Assembly: GCA_038327385.1 (NCBI GenBank)
Contig: JBBQKY010000001.1
Coordinates: forward strand, 5,021-69,020
Length of the DNA stretch: 64,000 nt
From: JAWWPG01 sp038327385
GTDB taxonomy: Bacteria > Actinomycetota > Actinomycetes > Propionibacteriales > Nocardioidaceae
Reading direction: 5' to 3'
Shown: piece after piece, positions 31,902-39,297 of the stretch
How the letters are laid out: each line of letters begins with the position of its first letter
Numbering within the stretch: the first letter of the stretch is position 1
Program-made: the position numbers and the translations under genes
Notes under the pieces: model-generated
Seen by the model: the letters and a program-made list of their open reading frames with translations, nothing else
Databases searched by the model: none
Told to the model about the DNA's origin: nothing

Positions 31902-34900
31902 ATGGACCCGTTCGTCCACCTGCACGTCGCGTCCGGCTACTCGCTCAAGTACGGCGCCTCGCACCCTCGCCAGCTGGCGGAGCGGGCCGCCGAGGCGGAG
32001 ATGGACGCCCTCGCCCTCACCGACCGCGACGGGGTCTACGGAGCAGTCCGGTTCGCGAAGGCCTGCTCGGCGAACGGCATCCGGCCGATCCTCGGCGTCG
32101 ACCTGGCGATCGAGCCCTCCGGGCTTGTTCCAGAGCCCTCCGGGCTCGTCCCGACCATCCGAGACTTCCCACCCGACCATCCGAGACTTACCGCCCGACC
32201 ATCCGGGCTTGTCCCAGCCACCGTGAGCGCGCGGACGCCGGTCCGCGGCGGGCAATACCTCGACCACGACCGGGCGCATCCCCGGGTCACGCTGCTGGCC
32301 GGCAGCCGGGCGGGCTGGGCGGCGCTGTGTCGGCTGACCTCCGCCACCCATCTGCGCGGGGAGCGCAGCGTGCCGGTGACCACTCGCGGCCTCGTCGCCG
32401 ACCACCTGTCCGGGCTGGACTCCGGCACCGACCTGCTCGTTCTCCTCGGGCCCTCCTCCGAGCTGGGATGGGCGGCGGCGCTGCGCCGTGACGACATGGC
32501 GCGCGCGGTGCTGCGCGACTGGTACGACGTGACCGAACGCACCAACCTCGTCGTCGAGGTGGTCTCGCACCGGCGGTCCGGCGTCGGGCCCGGGTCGAGC
32601 CCGCACGCCGCGAGGATGGCCGGCGTCGCCGCCTCGGCCGGTTGCCAGCTCGTCCTGACCAACGAGGTCCGCTACGTCGACCGCGCCGACGCTCCGGTGG
32701 TCGACGTACTCGATGCGGCCCGGCGGCTGGTCCCGCTCGACCTGCGCCACGTCGACCGAGCCAACGCCGAGGGGTTCTTGAAGACCGGCAAGGAGATGGC
32801 CGACATCGCCGACGAGATCTGCCGGTTCGCGGGTCTCGGCGACAAGGAGGCGGAGCGGCTGCTCGCCGGCACCCGCGCGGTCGCCGACCGGTGCGCGCTC
32901 GACCCGCGCGCCGACCTCGGGATCGGCGAGGTCCACTTCCCCGAGCTCGCCGTCGTAGAGGGGGGAGCGGGCACGTCCGGCGACGCCGTGCTGCGGGCGC
33001 GCTGCGAGGCGGGGATCGGCAGGCGGTACGGCTCGGGTGCCGACCTGCCGGCAGTTCGCGACCGGCTCGACGACGAGCTGACGGTGATCGGCGGACTCGG
33101 GTACGCGACGTACTTCCTCACCGTCGCCGACGTCGTGGACCTGGTCCGCGACCGGGGGATCCGGACGGCGGCTCGCGGCTCGGGGGCGGGCAGCCTGGTC
33201 AACTACCTGCTCGGCGTGTCCGGCGTCGACCCGTTGCGCTACGGCCTACTGATGGAGCGGTTCCTGTCGCCGCTGCGCCAGGCGCTGCCGGACATCGACG
33301 TCGACGTGGAGTCCGCGCGCCGTCTCGAGATCTACGACGCGATCCTCGAGCGGTACGGCGGGGAGCGCTGCGCCTGCGTCTCGATGATGGACACCTACCG
33401 GGTGCGGCACGCGATCCGCGACGTCGGAGCGGCTCTTGGCCTGCCGCCGGGCGAGATCGACCAGCTAGCCAAGGCGTTCCCGCACATCCGGGCTCGCGAC
33501 GCCCGCGCCGCGATGCGGGAGCTCCCGGAGCTGCGCAGCGTCAACCTCGGGGAGGGTCGCCTGGACCTGCTGTTCACGCTGGTGGAGAAGCTCGACGGGC
33601 TGCCCCGCCACATCGCGATGCACCCGTGCGGCGTGCTGCTCTCCGACGCCACGCTGCTCGACCGCACCCCGGTCGAGGCGAGCTTCCTCGGTTACCCGAT
33701 GAGCCAGTTCGACAAGGAGGACGTCGAGGACCTGGGGCTGCTGAAGCTCGACGTGCTGGGCATCCGGATGCAGTCGGCGATGGCACACGCCGTCGCTGAG
33801 GTGGCCCGGGTCGGCGGGCCCGTCATCGACCTCGACGACGAACAGCAGGTGCCGCGCGACGACCCGGCGACGTACGCGCTGATCCAGAGCACGAGGACGC
33901 TCGGGTGCTTCCAGATCGAGTCGCCGGGGCAGCGCGAGCTGGTCGGCAAGTTCGCGCCGCGCGGGTTCGAGGACATCATCATCGACATCTCGCTGTTCCG
34001 GCCGGGGCCGGTCAAGAGCGACATGATCAACCCGTTCCTGCGGGTGCGGCACGGCTGGTCGCCGGCGGAGTACCTCCATCCCGACCTCGAGCCGGTGCTC
34101 GAGCAGACCTATGGCGTCGTGGTGTTCCACGAGCAGGTCATCGAGATGATCGCCGTCGTCGCCGGGTGCGGCCGCGCCGAGGCCGACGAGGTACGTCGCG
34201 CGCTCGGCGACCGCGAGGCCAAGGAGGACGTCCGGACGTGGTTCTTCCCCCGCGCCCTCGCGGGCGGCTACCCGCTCGCCGTCGTCTCGCGGGTGTGGGA
34301 GGTACTCGAGGCGTTCGCCTCGTTCGGTTTCTGCAAGGCCCACGCCGCGGCCTTCGCGCTGCCCACGTTCCAGTCGGCGTGGCTGAAGGCGCACCACCCT
34401 GCCGCGTTCCTCGCCGGCGTGCTCACCCACGACCCCGGCATGTACCCCAAGCGGCTGATCCTCGACGACGCCCGCCACTTCGGGATCGCCGTGCTGCCGC
34501 TCGACGTCAACACCTCCGACGACGTCTACCGCGTCGAGCGGCGGGGCGGGCGCTCTCCGTCAGCGGCAGGGGCCGAGGCTGCGTCGGACGGCATCCGGCT
34601 GGCGCTGAACGAGGTCAAGGGCATCAGCGCAGCCGAGGTCGCCAGGATCACCGCCGCCCGGCCGTTCTGCTCGCTGACCGACCTGTGGCAGCGGGCGCGG
34701 GTGTCTCGCCCGGTCGCGGAGCGGCTGGTGCTGGCCGGTGCCCTCGACTCCCTCTACGGCATCGGTTCTGCGAACCAGTCGTTCGGATCTTCAGTGCCGG
34801 TACGACGGCGGGGCACCGTCACCCGCCGTGACCTGCTGCTGCAGGTGGCGGAGCTCGACAGGTGGACCCGCGCCACCGACCGGGCGGTCCGGGCCGCGTC

Positions 34901-35768
34901 GCCACGGTCGCCGAGGTCGGCGCGAAGCAAGTCTGCCGTCCCGCTCTCGCTCGGGCAGGGCAGCGCGGCCGGCTGGGCCGACGGACTGGCGGGGAGTCGG
35001 AGCGGCTTGCCCACAGACCCGCGACTGCTGGCGGCTGCCCAGTCGCAGGGCCCGCTGCCGGTGGACCCGGTCACCGCCGTCCAGCTCACTCTCGACCTCG
35101 ACGACGTGCCGGCGCTCGCCGAGCCGTCCGGGCTGCCGGAGATGTCCGGCGCCGAGCGGGTGCGGGCGGAGCTCGAGGTGCTCGGCCTCGACATCAGCCA
35201 TCATGCGATGGACTGCTACGCCCCGATGCTCGACGAGCTCGCCGTCACAAGGTCGCGCGACCTGCTGAGGCAGCGCAACCAGTCGGAGGTGCTGGTCGCC
35301 GGGGTCAAGGTGGCCACCCAGACGCCGCCCGTGCGCTCCGGACGACGGGTTGTCTTCCTGACCCTCGACGACGGCACCGGGCCGGTCGACGCCACGTTCT
35401 TCGAGGACGTCCAGGGGCCTTATGCCGCCACGATCTTCCACTCCTGGCTGCTGGTCGTGCGAGGAGTGCTGCGTCGTACCGGGCCGCGGGGAGTCTCGAT
35501 GCGCGCCACCGGCTGCTGGGAGCTTCCCGAGCTGTACGCCGTGTGGCAGTCGAACGGGATCGCGGGAGTCCGCGACGCCATCGCCGCGGTGCCTGCCGGC
35601 TTTGCGGACCAGCCAGCCGGGTCTGCAGAGGCACCGCCCAACCGGGTCCTCGTGCATCCCAGTGGCTTCCGGCAGTCGCCGTACGCCGACATCCGACCGG
35701 CCGGTGTGGACACGAAGACGGCGCCACGCAAGCTGTGGCACTCGAGCCCGGGCAGCGCGGGCGGCTGA
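31902..35768 (+). CDS. dnaE2: Error-prone DNA polymerase III alpha subunit DnaE2
   Basis: DnaE2 performs damage-induced mutagenic synthesis. The 1288-residue product has an N-terminal PHP domain (VHLHVASGYS, ALTDRDGVYGA) in which one metal ligand position is glycine, the polymerase palm with SGAGSLVNYLLGVSGVDPLRYGLLMERFL and the catalytic PDIDVD (463-468), FGFCKAHAAAFALPTFQSAW, a helix-hairpin-helix and a C-terminal OB fold (VLVAGVKVATQTPP). Residues about 70-115 are a low-complexity insert (EPSGLVP repeated) built from 21- and 22-bp tandem repeats in the DNA. The short tail without the tau-binding end is typical of DnaE2. ATG 31902 is just after DUF6504. Confidence 0.93.
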   Translation: MDPFVHLHVASGYSLKYGASHPRQLAERAAEAEMDALALTDRDGVYGAVRFAKACSANGIRPILGVDLAIEPSGLVPEPSGLVPTIRDFPPDHPRLTARPSGLVPATVSARTPVRGGQYLDHDRAHPRVTLLAGSRAGWAALCRLTSATHLRGERSVPVTTRGLVADHLSGLDSGTDLLVLLGPSSELGWAAALRRDDMARAVLRDWYDVTERTNLVVEVVSHRRSGVGPGSSPHAARMAGVAASAGCQLVLTNEVRYVDRADAPVVDVLDAARRLVPLDLRHVDRANAEGFLKTGKEMADIADEICRFAGLGDKEAERLLAGTRAVADRCALDPRADLGIGEVHFPELAVVEGGAGTSGDAVLRARCEAGIGRRYGSGADLPAVRDRLDDELTVIGGLGYATYFLTVADVVDLVRDRGIRTAARGSGAGSLVNYLLGVSGVDPLRYGLLMERFLSPLRQALPDIDVDVESARRLEIYDAILERYGGERCACVSMMDTYRVRHAIRDVGAALGLPPGEIDQLAKAFPHIRARDARAAMRELPELRSVNLGEGRLDLLFTLVEKLDGLPRHIAMHPCGVLLSDATLLDRTPVEASFLGYPMSQFDKEDVEDLGLLKLDVLGIRMQSAMAHAVAEVARVGGPVIDLDDEQQVPRDDPATYALIQSTRTLGCFQIESPGQRELVGKFAPRGFEDIIIDISLFRPGPVKSDMINPFLRVRHGWSPAEYLHPDLEPVLEQTYGVVVFHEQVIEMIAVVAGCGRAEADEVRRALGDREAKEDVRTWFFPRALAGGYPLAVVSRVWEVLEAFASFGFCKAHAAAFALPTFQSAWLKAHHPAAFLAGVLTHDPGMYPKRLILDDARHFGIAVLPLDVNTSDDVYRVERRGGRSPSAAGAEAASDGIRLALNEVKGISAAEVARITAARPFCSLTDLWQRARVSRPVAERLVLAGALDSLYGIGSANQSFGSSVPVRRRGTVTRRDLLLQVAELDRWTRATDRAVRAASPRSPRSARSKSAVPLSLGQGSAAGWADGLAGSRSGLPTDPRLLAAAQSQGPLPVDPVTAVQLTLDLDDVPALAEPSGLPEMSGAERVRAELEVLGLDISHHAMDCYAPMLDELAVTRSRDLLRQRNQSEVLVAGVKVATQTPPVRSGRRVVFLTLDDGTGPVDATFFEDVQGPYAATIFHSWLLVVRGVLRRTGPRGVSMRATGCWELPELYAVWQSNGIAGVRDAIAAVPAGFADQPAGSAEAPPNRVLVHPSGFRQSPYADIRPAGVDTKTAPRKLWHSSPGSAGG
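32112..32216 (+). repeat. Tandem repeats inside dnaE2 (21 bp x2, then 22 bp x3)
   Basis: GAGCCCTCCGGGCT starts at 32112 and again at 32133 (21-bp period). CCGACCATCCG then recurs at 32151, 32173 and 32195 (22-bp period). The second period is not a multiple of three, so the copies encode different peptides while the frame stays open. Confidence 0.75.
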
Positions 35769-35846
35769 CGGAGGAGCAGTGGCGAGGCAGACACTAGGGT
35801 TGGGGGACCAGGCTCCCAGCGGCCCGCCCGGTGAAGGAGTCGGCTC

Positions 35847-36569
35847 ATGGCAGCGCCTCGGCACAGCGTCCTGCCGGCCCCGATCGTGTGGGACGGCCTG
35901 CGCTCCGTGCTCCAACCCGGCCAGTCCGGAGAGCCGCTGCATGTCGTCGATCTCGGCGGCGGTACCGGCGGACTCGCCGTCGCTGTCGCGCAGCTCGGTC
36001 ACCGGGTCACCGTCGTCGACCCGAGCCCGGACGCCCTCGCCGCGCTGGAGCGCCGGGCAGCCGAGGAAGGTGTCTCGGCGCTGGTCCACGGCGTCATCGG
36101 CGATGCCGACACCCTTGCCGAGCTGGTGGGTACGGCGAGCGCCGACGTGGTCGTGTGCCACGGGGTCCTCGAGGTTGTCGACGAGCCGGCGCAGGCGCTG
36201 CTCGCCGCCGCCGCCGTCCTGCGCAAGGGCGGGCACCTCAGCGTGCTGGTCACCCAGCAGTCCGGAGCGGTGCTCGCACGGGTGCTGGCCGGGCACCTTG
36301 ACGAGGCGGCGACGATGCTGCAGTCCGACGGCGACACGGTGCCGAGACGGTTCACCCGCCGTCAGCTCGAGGAGCTTGCGGCGGCTGCTGGCTTCACCGT
36401 GGGCGACGTGCGGGGAGTGCGGATGTTCACCGACCACGTCGGCAGTCGCGCCGTCGACGCGCAGCCAGGGGCAGCGACGCTGCTGGCGGAGCTGGAGATC
36501 GCCGTCTGCGCCGATGCCGACTTCCTGCCGATCGCGACCCAGCTGCACCTGTTGGCCCGTCGTCACTGA
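35847..36569 (+). CDS. Class I SAM-dependent methyltransferase
   Basis: The 240-residue product has motif I as VVDLGGGTGGLAVAVAQLG, an acidic VVDPSPDAL at the end of strand 2, ADVVVCHGVLEVVDEP as the motif II region, and AAVLRKGGHLSVLVTQQ. It belongs to the broad methyltransferase-11/25 group; the substrate is unknown. Its N-terminus (RHSVLPAPIVWDGLR) is shared with actinobacterial proteins found next to dinB. GAAGGAG lies nine bases upstream of the ATG. It sits 78 bases after dnaE2 and 87 before dinB, so a link to DNA damage is possible but not shown. Confidence 0.85.
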   Translation: MAAPRHSVLPAPIVWDGLRSVLQPGQSGEPLHVVDLGGGTGGLAVAVAQLGHRVTVVDPSPDALAALERRAAEEGVSALVHGVIGDADTLAELVGTASADVVVCHGVLEVVDEPAQALLAAAAVLRKGGHLSVLVTQQSGAVLARVLAGHLDEAATMLQSDGDTVPRRFTRRQLEELAAAAGFTVGDVRGVRMFTDHVGSRAVDAQPGAATLLAELEIAVCADADFLPIATQLHLLARRH

Positions 36570-36656
36570 GCCGGATCTCGAGGCCGGGTGCGGGTCCGGC
36601 GAGCCGACGCCACCGACCCCGCCGACCCCGCCGACCCCGAGCCGGTCGGGGGCCGG

Positions 36657-37856
36657 ATGACCACCACCGACGCTGCCGGGTGCACCATCCTGCACGTCGA
36701 CATGGACGCGTTCTATGTCGGTGTGGCGATCCGGGACAGACCGGAGTTGCAGGGGCTGCCGGTCGTCGTCGGCGGCGGTGACCGTGGGGTGGTGCTGTCT
36801 GCGTCGTATGCCGCCCGGACGTTCGGGATCCACTCGGCGATGTCGATGACGCGGGCCCGGCGGATGTGTCCACAGGCAGTGGTGGTCCACCCTGACTACG
36901 ACGAGCTGAGCGCCGTCTCCACCGCCGTCATGGAGACGTTCCGCAGTGTCACGCCGTTGGTGGAGGCGCTGTCGATGGACGAGGCGTTCCTCGACGTCAC
37001 CGGCTCGCTGCGCCGGTTCCCCTCTGCCGTCGCCGTCGGCGAGCACCTGCGGGCCCGGATCGCCGACGAGCAGCGGATCACCTGCTCGGTGGGCGTCTCT
37101 ACCACTACCCAGCTCGCCAAGCTCGCCTCCCGGCAGGCCAAGCCCGACGGGCTGGTCGTCGTACCGCCTACCGAGGTGACGGCGTTCCTGCACCCGCTGG
37201 CGGTGGACGCGCTGTGGGGGGTGGGGGAGAAGACCGCCGAGCAGCTCCACCGGCTGGGGTTACGCACCGTCGGCGACCTCGCGCACACTCCGGTCGCCAC
37301 CCTTCAGCGGGCGCTCGGGCCGCTGCTCGGCGCCCGGTTGCATGCGCTCGCCTGGGGCGACACCGACCGCCCGGTGACCGCTCGACGGGGTCCGGACGAG
37401 CCCGACCACAGCATCGGGGCAGACGAGACGTTCGGCCGCGACACCGACGACCCTGCGGTAGTCGCGCGCGAGCTGCTGCGGCTGGCCCGGAAGGTCGGCT
37501 CCCGGATGCGGACCGCAGGCATGGCAGGGCGCACCGTCGTGCTCAAGGTGAGGTTCGCCGACTTCACCACGATCACCCGGTCCCGCACGCTGTGCGAGGC
37601 GACCAGCCTGACGACCGAGATCTACGACGTCGCTCTCGCGCTGTTCGGTGCACTGGGCCTGCAGCGGGCGCGGATACGCCTGGTCGGCGTCCGGGTGCAA
37701 GGCCTTGTCGACGCGGCGTCAGCGCCTCGCCAGCTGCTGCTGGGCGCTCGCGAGCACGGCTGGGAGGACGCGGAGCGGGCGGTCGACAGGGCCACCTACC
37801 GATTCGGCTCGGAGGCGGTGCTGCCCGCCGCGTTGCTGGGCGGACGACGCCCGTGA
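36657..37856 (+). CDS. dinB: Y-family DNA polymerase IV
   Basis: DinB copies damaged DNA at the cost of fidelity. The 399-residue product has the catalytic HVDMDAFYVGV (D15, D17), SMDEAFLDVTG (D108, E109), the helix-hairpin-helix WGVGEKTAEQLHRLGLRTVGDLA and a little-finger domain ending in VRLVGVRVQGL. PRQLLLG in the C-terminal part could be the beta-clamp-binding motif. The acidic active site is complete, unlike ImuB. ATG 36657 is used; GTG 36588 would add 23 residues made from GACCCCGCC repeats. No SOS box is seen directly upstream, so it may be read through from the dnaE2 unit. Confidence 0.92.
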   Translation: MTTTDAAGCTILHVDMDAFYVGVAIRDRPELQGLPVVVGGGDRGVVLSASYAARTFGIHSAMSMTRARRMCPQAVVVHPDYDELSAVSTAVMETFRSVTPLVEALSMDEAFLDVTGSLRRFPSAVAVGEHLRARIADEQRITCSVGVSTTTQLAKLASRQAKPDGLVVVPPTEVTAFLHPLAVDALWGVGEKTAEQLHRLGLRTVGDLAHTPVATLQRALGPLLGARLHALAWGDTDRPVTARRGPDEPDHSIGADETFGRDTDDPAVVARELLRLARKVGSRMRTAGMAGRTVVLKVRFADFTTITRSRTLCEATSLTTEIYDVALALFGALGLQRARIRLVGVRVQGLVDAASAPRQLLLGAREHGWEDAERAVDRATYRFGSEAVLPAALLGGRRP

Positions 37857-37872
37857 GAACCGTCGCTCGCGC

Positions 37873-38694
37873 TCAGGCCCAGGGGCCGTAGACCGTCACC
37901 CAGAGCGGCTTGTCGTGCGTGCGGTTCCAGAGCTGACGGGCGTCCTCGACGTACATGTTGACGCACCCGTGGCTGTGGTCGACGAAGGGGCTCATCATCA
38001 GCCGTGACCCATGCAGCGCCTCGCCACCGTCGAAGAACTGCGAGTACGGCATCGGACTGCCGTAGAGACCCGACACGTGGTCGATGTCTCGGTAGTACAC
38101 CCGATGCGTCCCGAGCCTCGTCTGGGTGGTGTAGCCGCCGCCGCGGACAAGCCAGGTGTTGTACATCGCGCCGCGGAACCAGAGCGTCACCTGGTGCATC
38201 GACCGGTCGTAGCAGGCGTGCCATCCGCCTCTCTTGCAGACCGGCGGCACCGAGAGCGGATGGCGCACGGTCCGCTGCAGCAGCAGGCGCCAGGTCACCG
38301 TCGTCATCACCCCGGTTACCGCGATGTGTCGCCGGGTCTGGAACGCCCGGACGGCGTCGCGTGTCACCGGACCGAAGTAGCCCGTCGGTGTGCCGGGGAA
38401 CAGGCCGACCCACTTCAGCCGGTACTGCAGCTCCCGCACGTGTTGGATGTGGTACGGCGACAGGTCCTGGGCGCCGTAGTGGATCTGCTCACGCGCCCAG
38501 GGCGCGTTGAGCCCGACAGCTGCGGCGCTGGTCAGGCCAGCGGCTGCGGGGCGCGTTGGCCCTCCCGAGACCGGCGAACGCACGGCGGGTGCCTGCTCGG
38601 CTCGCCCCGCCGCCGACGCCGGTAGTCCCCCCGACGCCAGCGTTATCGCGCAGGTACCCAGCAGTGCTGCGGTGGCTCGTGCGACTGTCCTCAC
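37873..38694 (-). CDS. Exported L,D-transpeptidase with peptidoglycan-binding domain
   Basis: Forms 3-3 cross-links or anchors proteins in peptidoglycan. The 273-residue product has a signal peptide (TAALLGTCAITLASGGLPASAAG), a peptidoglycan-binding-1 domain (VRELQYRLKWVGLFPGTPTG, RDAVRAFQ) and a C-terminal YkuD domain with HGSRLM, SPFVDHSHGCVNM (catalytic histidine and cysteine). GTG 38694 is supported by GGAGG six bases upstream. It converges on dinB and diverges from the DUF3040 gene. Confidence 0.9.
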   Translation of the reverse strand: MRTVARATAALLGTCAITLASGGLPASAAGRAEQAPAVRSPVSGGPTRPAAAGLTSAAAVGLNAPWAREQIHYGAQDLSPYHIQHVRELQYRLKWVGLFPGTPTGYFGPVTRDAVRAFQTRRHIAVTGVMTTVTWRLLLQRTVRHPLSVPPVCKRGGWHACYDRSMHQVTLWFRGAMYNTWLVRGGGYTTQTRLGTHRVYYRDIDHVSGLYGSPMPYSQFFDGGEALHGSRLMMSPFVDHSHGCVNMYVEDARQLWNRTHDKPLWVTVYGPWA

Positions 38695-38847
38695 GTGCTT
38701 CCTCCGAAAGGTCGTCTCTTACGCCGATGAAGCGTCTCATCAACTAGACGTCGTAACGACCAATTTAGTTGTCCGGGTTTCGGTCGACACATGCGGCGCA
38801 TAGACTGAGGAGACATCCGACACACCGATCGTCGGCGGGAGGAAATG

Positions 38848-39237
38848 GTGCCGCTCTCAGAGGAAGAGCAGCGTCTGCTCGAGCAGATGGAGGAAGCTCT
38901 CGCTGCGGAAGACCCGAAGTTCGTGTCGACCATCCGCGGCTCCTCGTCACGCAGCCGGCACAAGCGCATCGCCATCCTCGCCACGTTCGGCTTCGCCTTA
39001 GGCATCGTCATCCTCATGACCGGTGCCGTCACCGCCTTGACGCCTGTCGCGGTCGGTGGTTTCGTCGTCATGCTGGCCTGTGCGTACGTCGCCGTCACCC
39101 ATTGGCGCCGCGTCGGCGAACCCGACCTGCCGAGCAACGTGCATCCCATCGGCAAGGGCAAGTCGCGCCAGTCCACCCAGCCTTCCGGGTTCATGAACCG
39201 GATGGAAGATCGCTGGCGTCGTCGGCGCGACTACTGA
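38848..39237 (+). CDS. DUF3040 membrane protein
   Basis: The 129-residue product starts PLSEEEQRLLEQMEEALAAED, the hallmark N-terminus of DUF3040, has two membrane helices (IAILATFGFALGIVILMTGAV and VAVGGFVVMLACAYVAVTHW) and a basic tail (FMNRMEDRWRRRRDY). Function unknown; the position just upstream of mraZ (Rv2169c in M. tuberculosis) is conserved. I use GTG 38848 rather than ATG 38845 because GGGAGGA ends five bases before the GTG but only one base before the ATG, and because the family begins MPLSE. TAGACT at 38802 may be its -10 box. Confidence 0.85.
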   Translation: MPLSEEEQRLLEQMEEALAAEDPKFVSTIRGSSSRSRHKRIAILATFGFALGIVILMTGAVTALTPVAVGGFVVMLACAYVAVTHWRRVGEPDLPSNVHPIGKGKSRQSTQPSGFMNRMEDRWRRRRDY

Positions 39238-39263
39238 GCAGCAGCTGCCGCGCCGTCCGTTCT

Positions 39264-39297
39264 GGGGTTATCGGGTGGCCGGGGTTATCGGGTGGCC
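39264..39297 (+). repeat. Exact 17-bp tandem duplication
   Basis: GGGGTTATCGGGTGGCC occurs twice in a row (39264-39280, 39281-39297). The TAA stop of the minus-strand transglutaminase gene lies inside one copy; the other copy repeats the stop-containing sequence downstream. Confidence 0.7.

Noticed and set aside
36588..36656. N-terminal extension of DinB from GTG 36588
   Set aside because: The added residues are GACCCCGCC-repeat products (Asp-Pro-Ala), absent from DinB proteins; ATG 36657 starts right before the catalytic strand.
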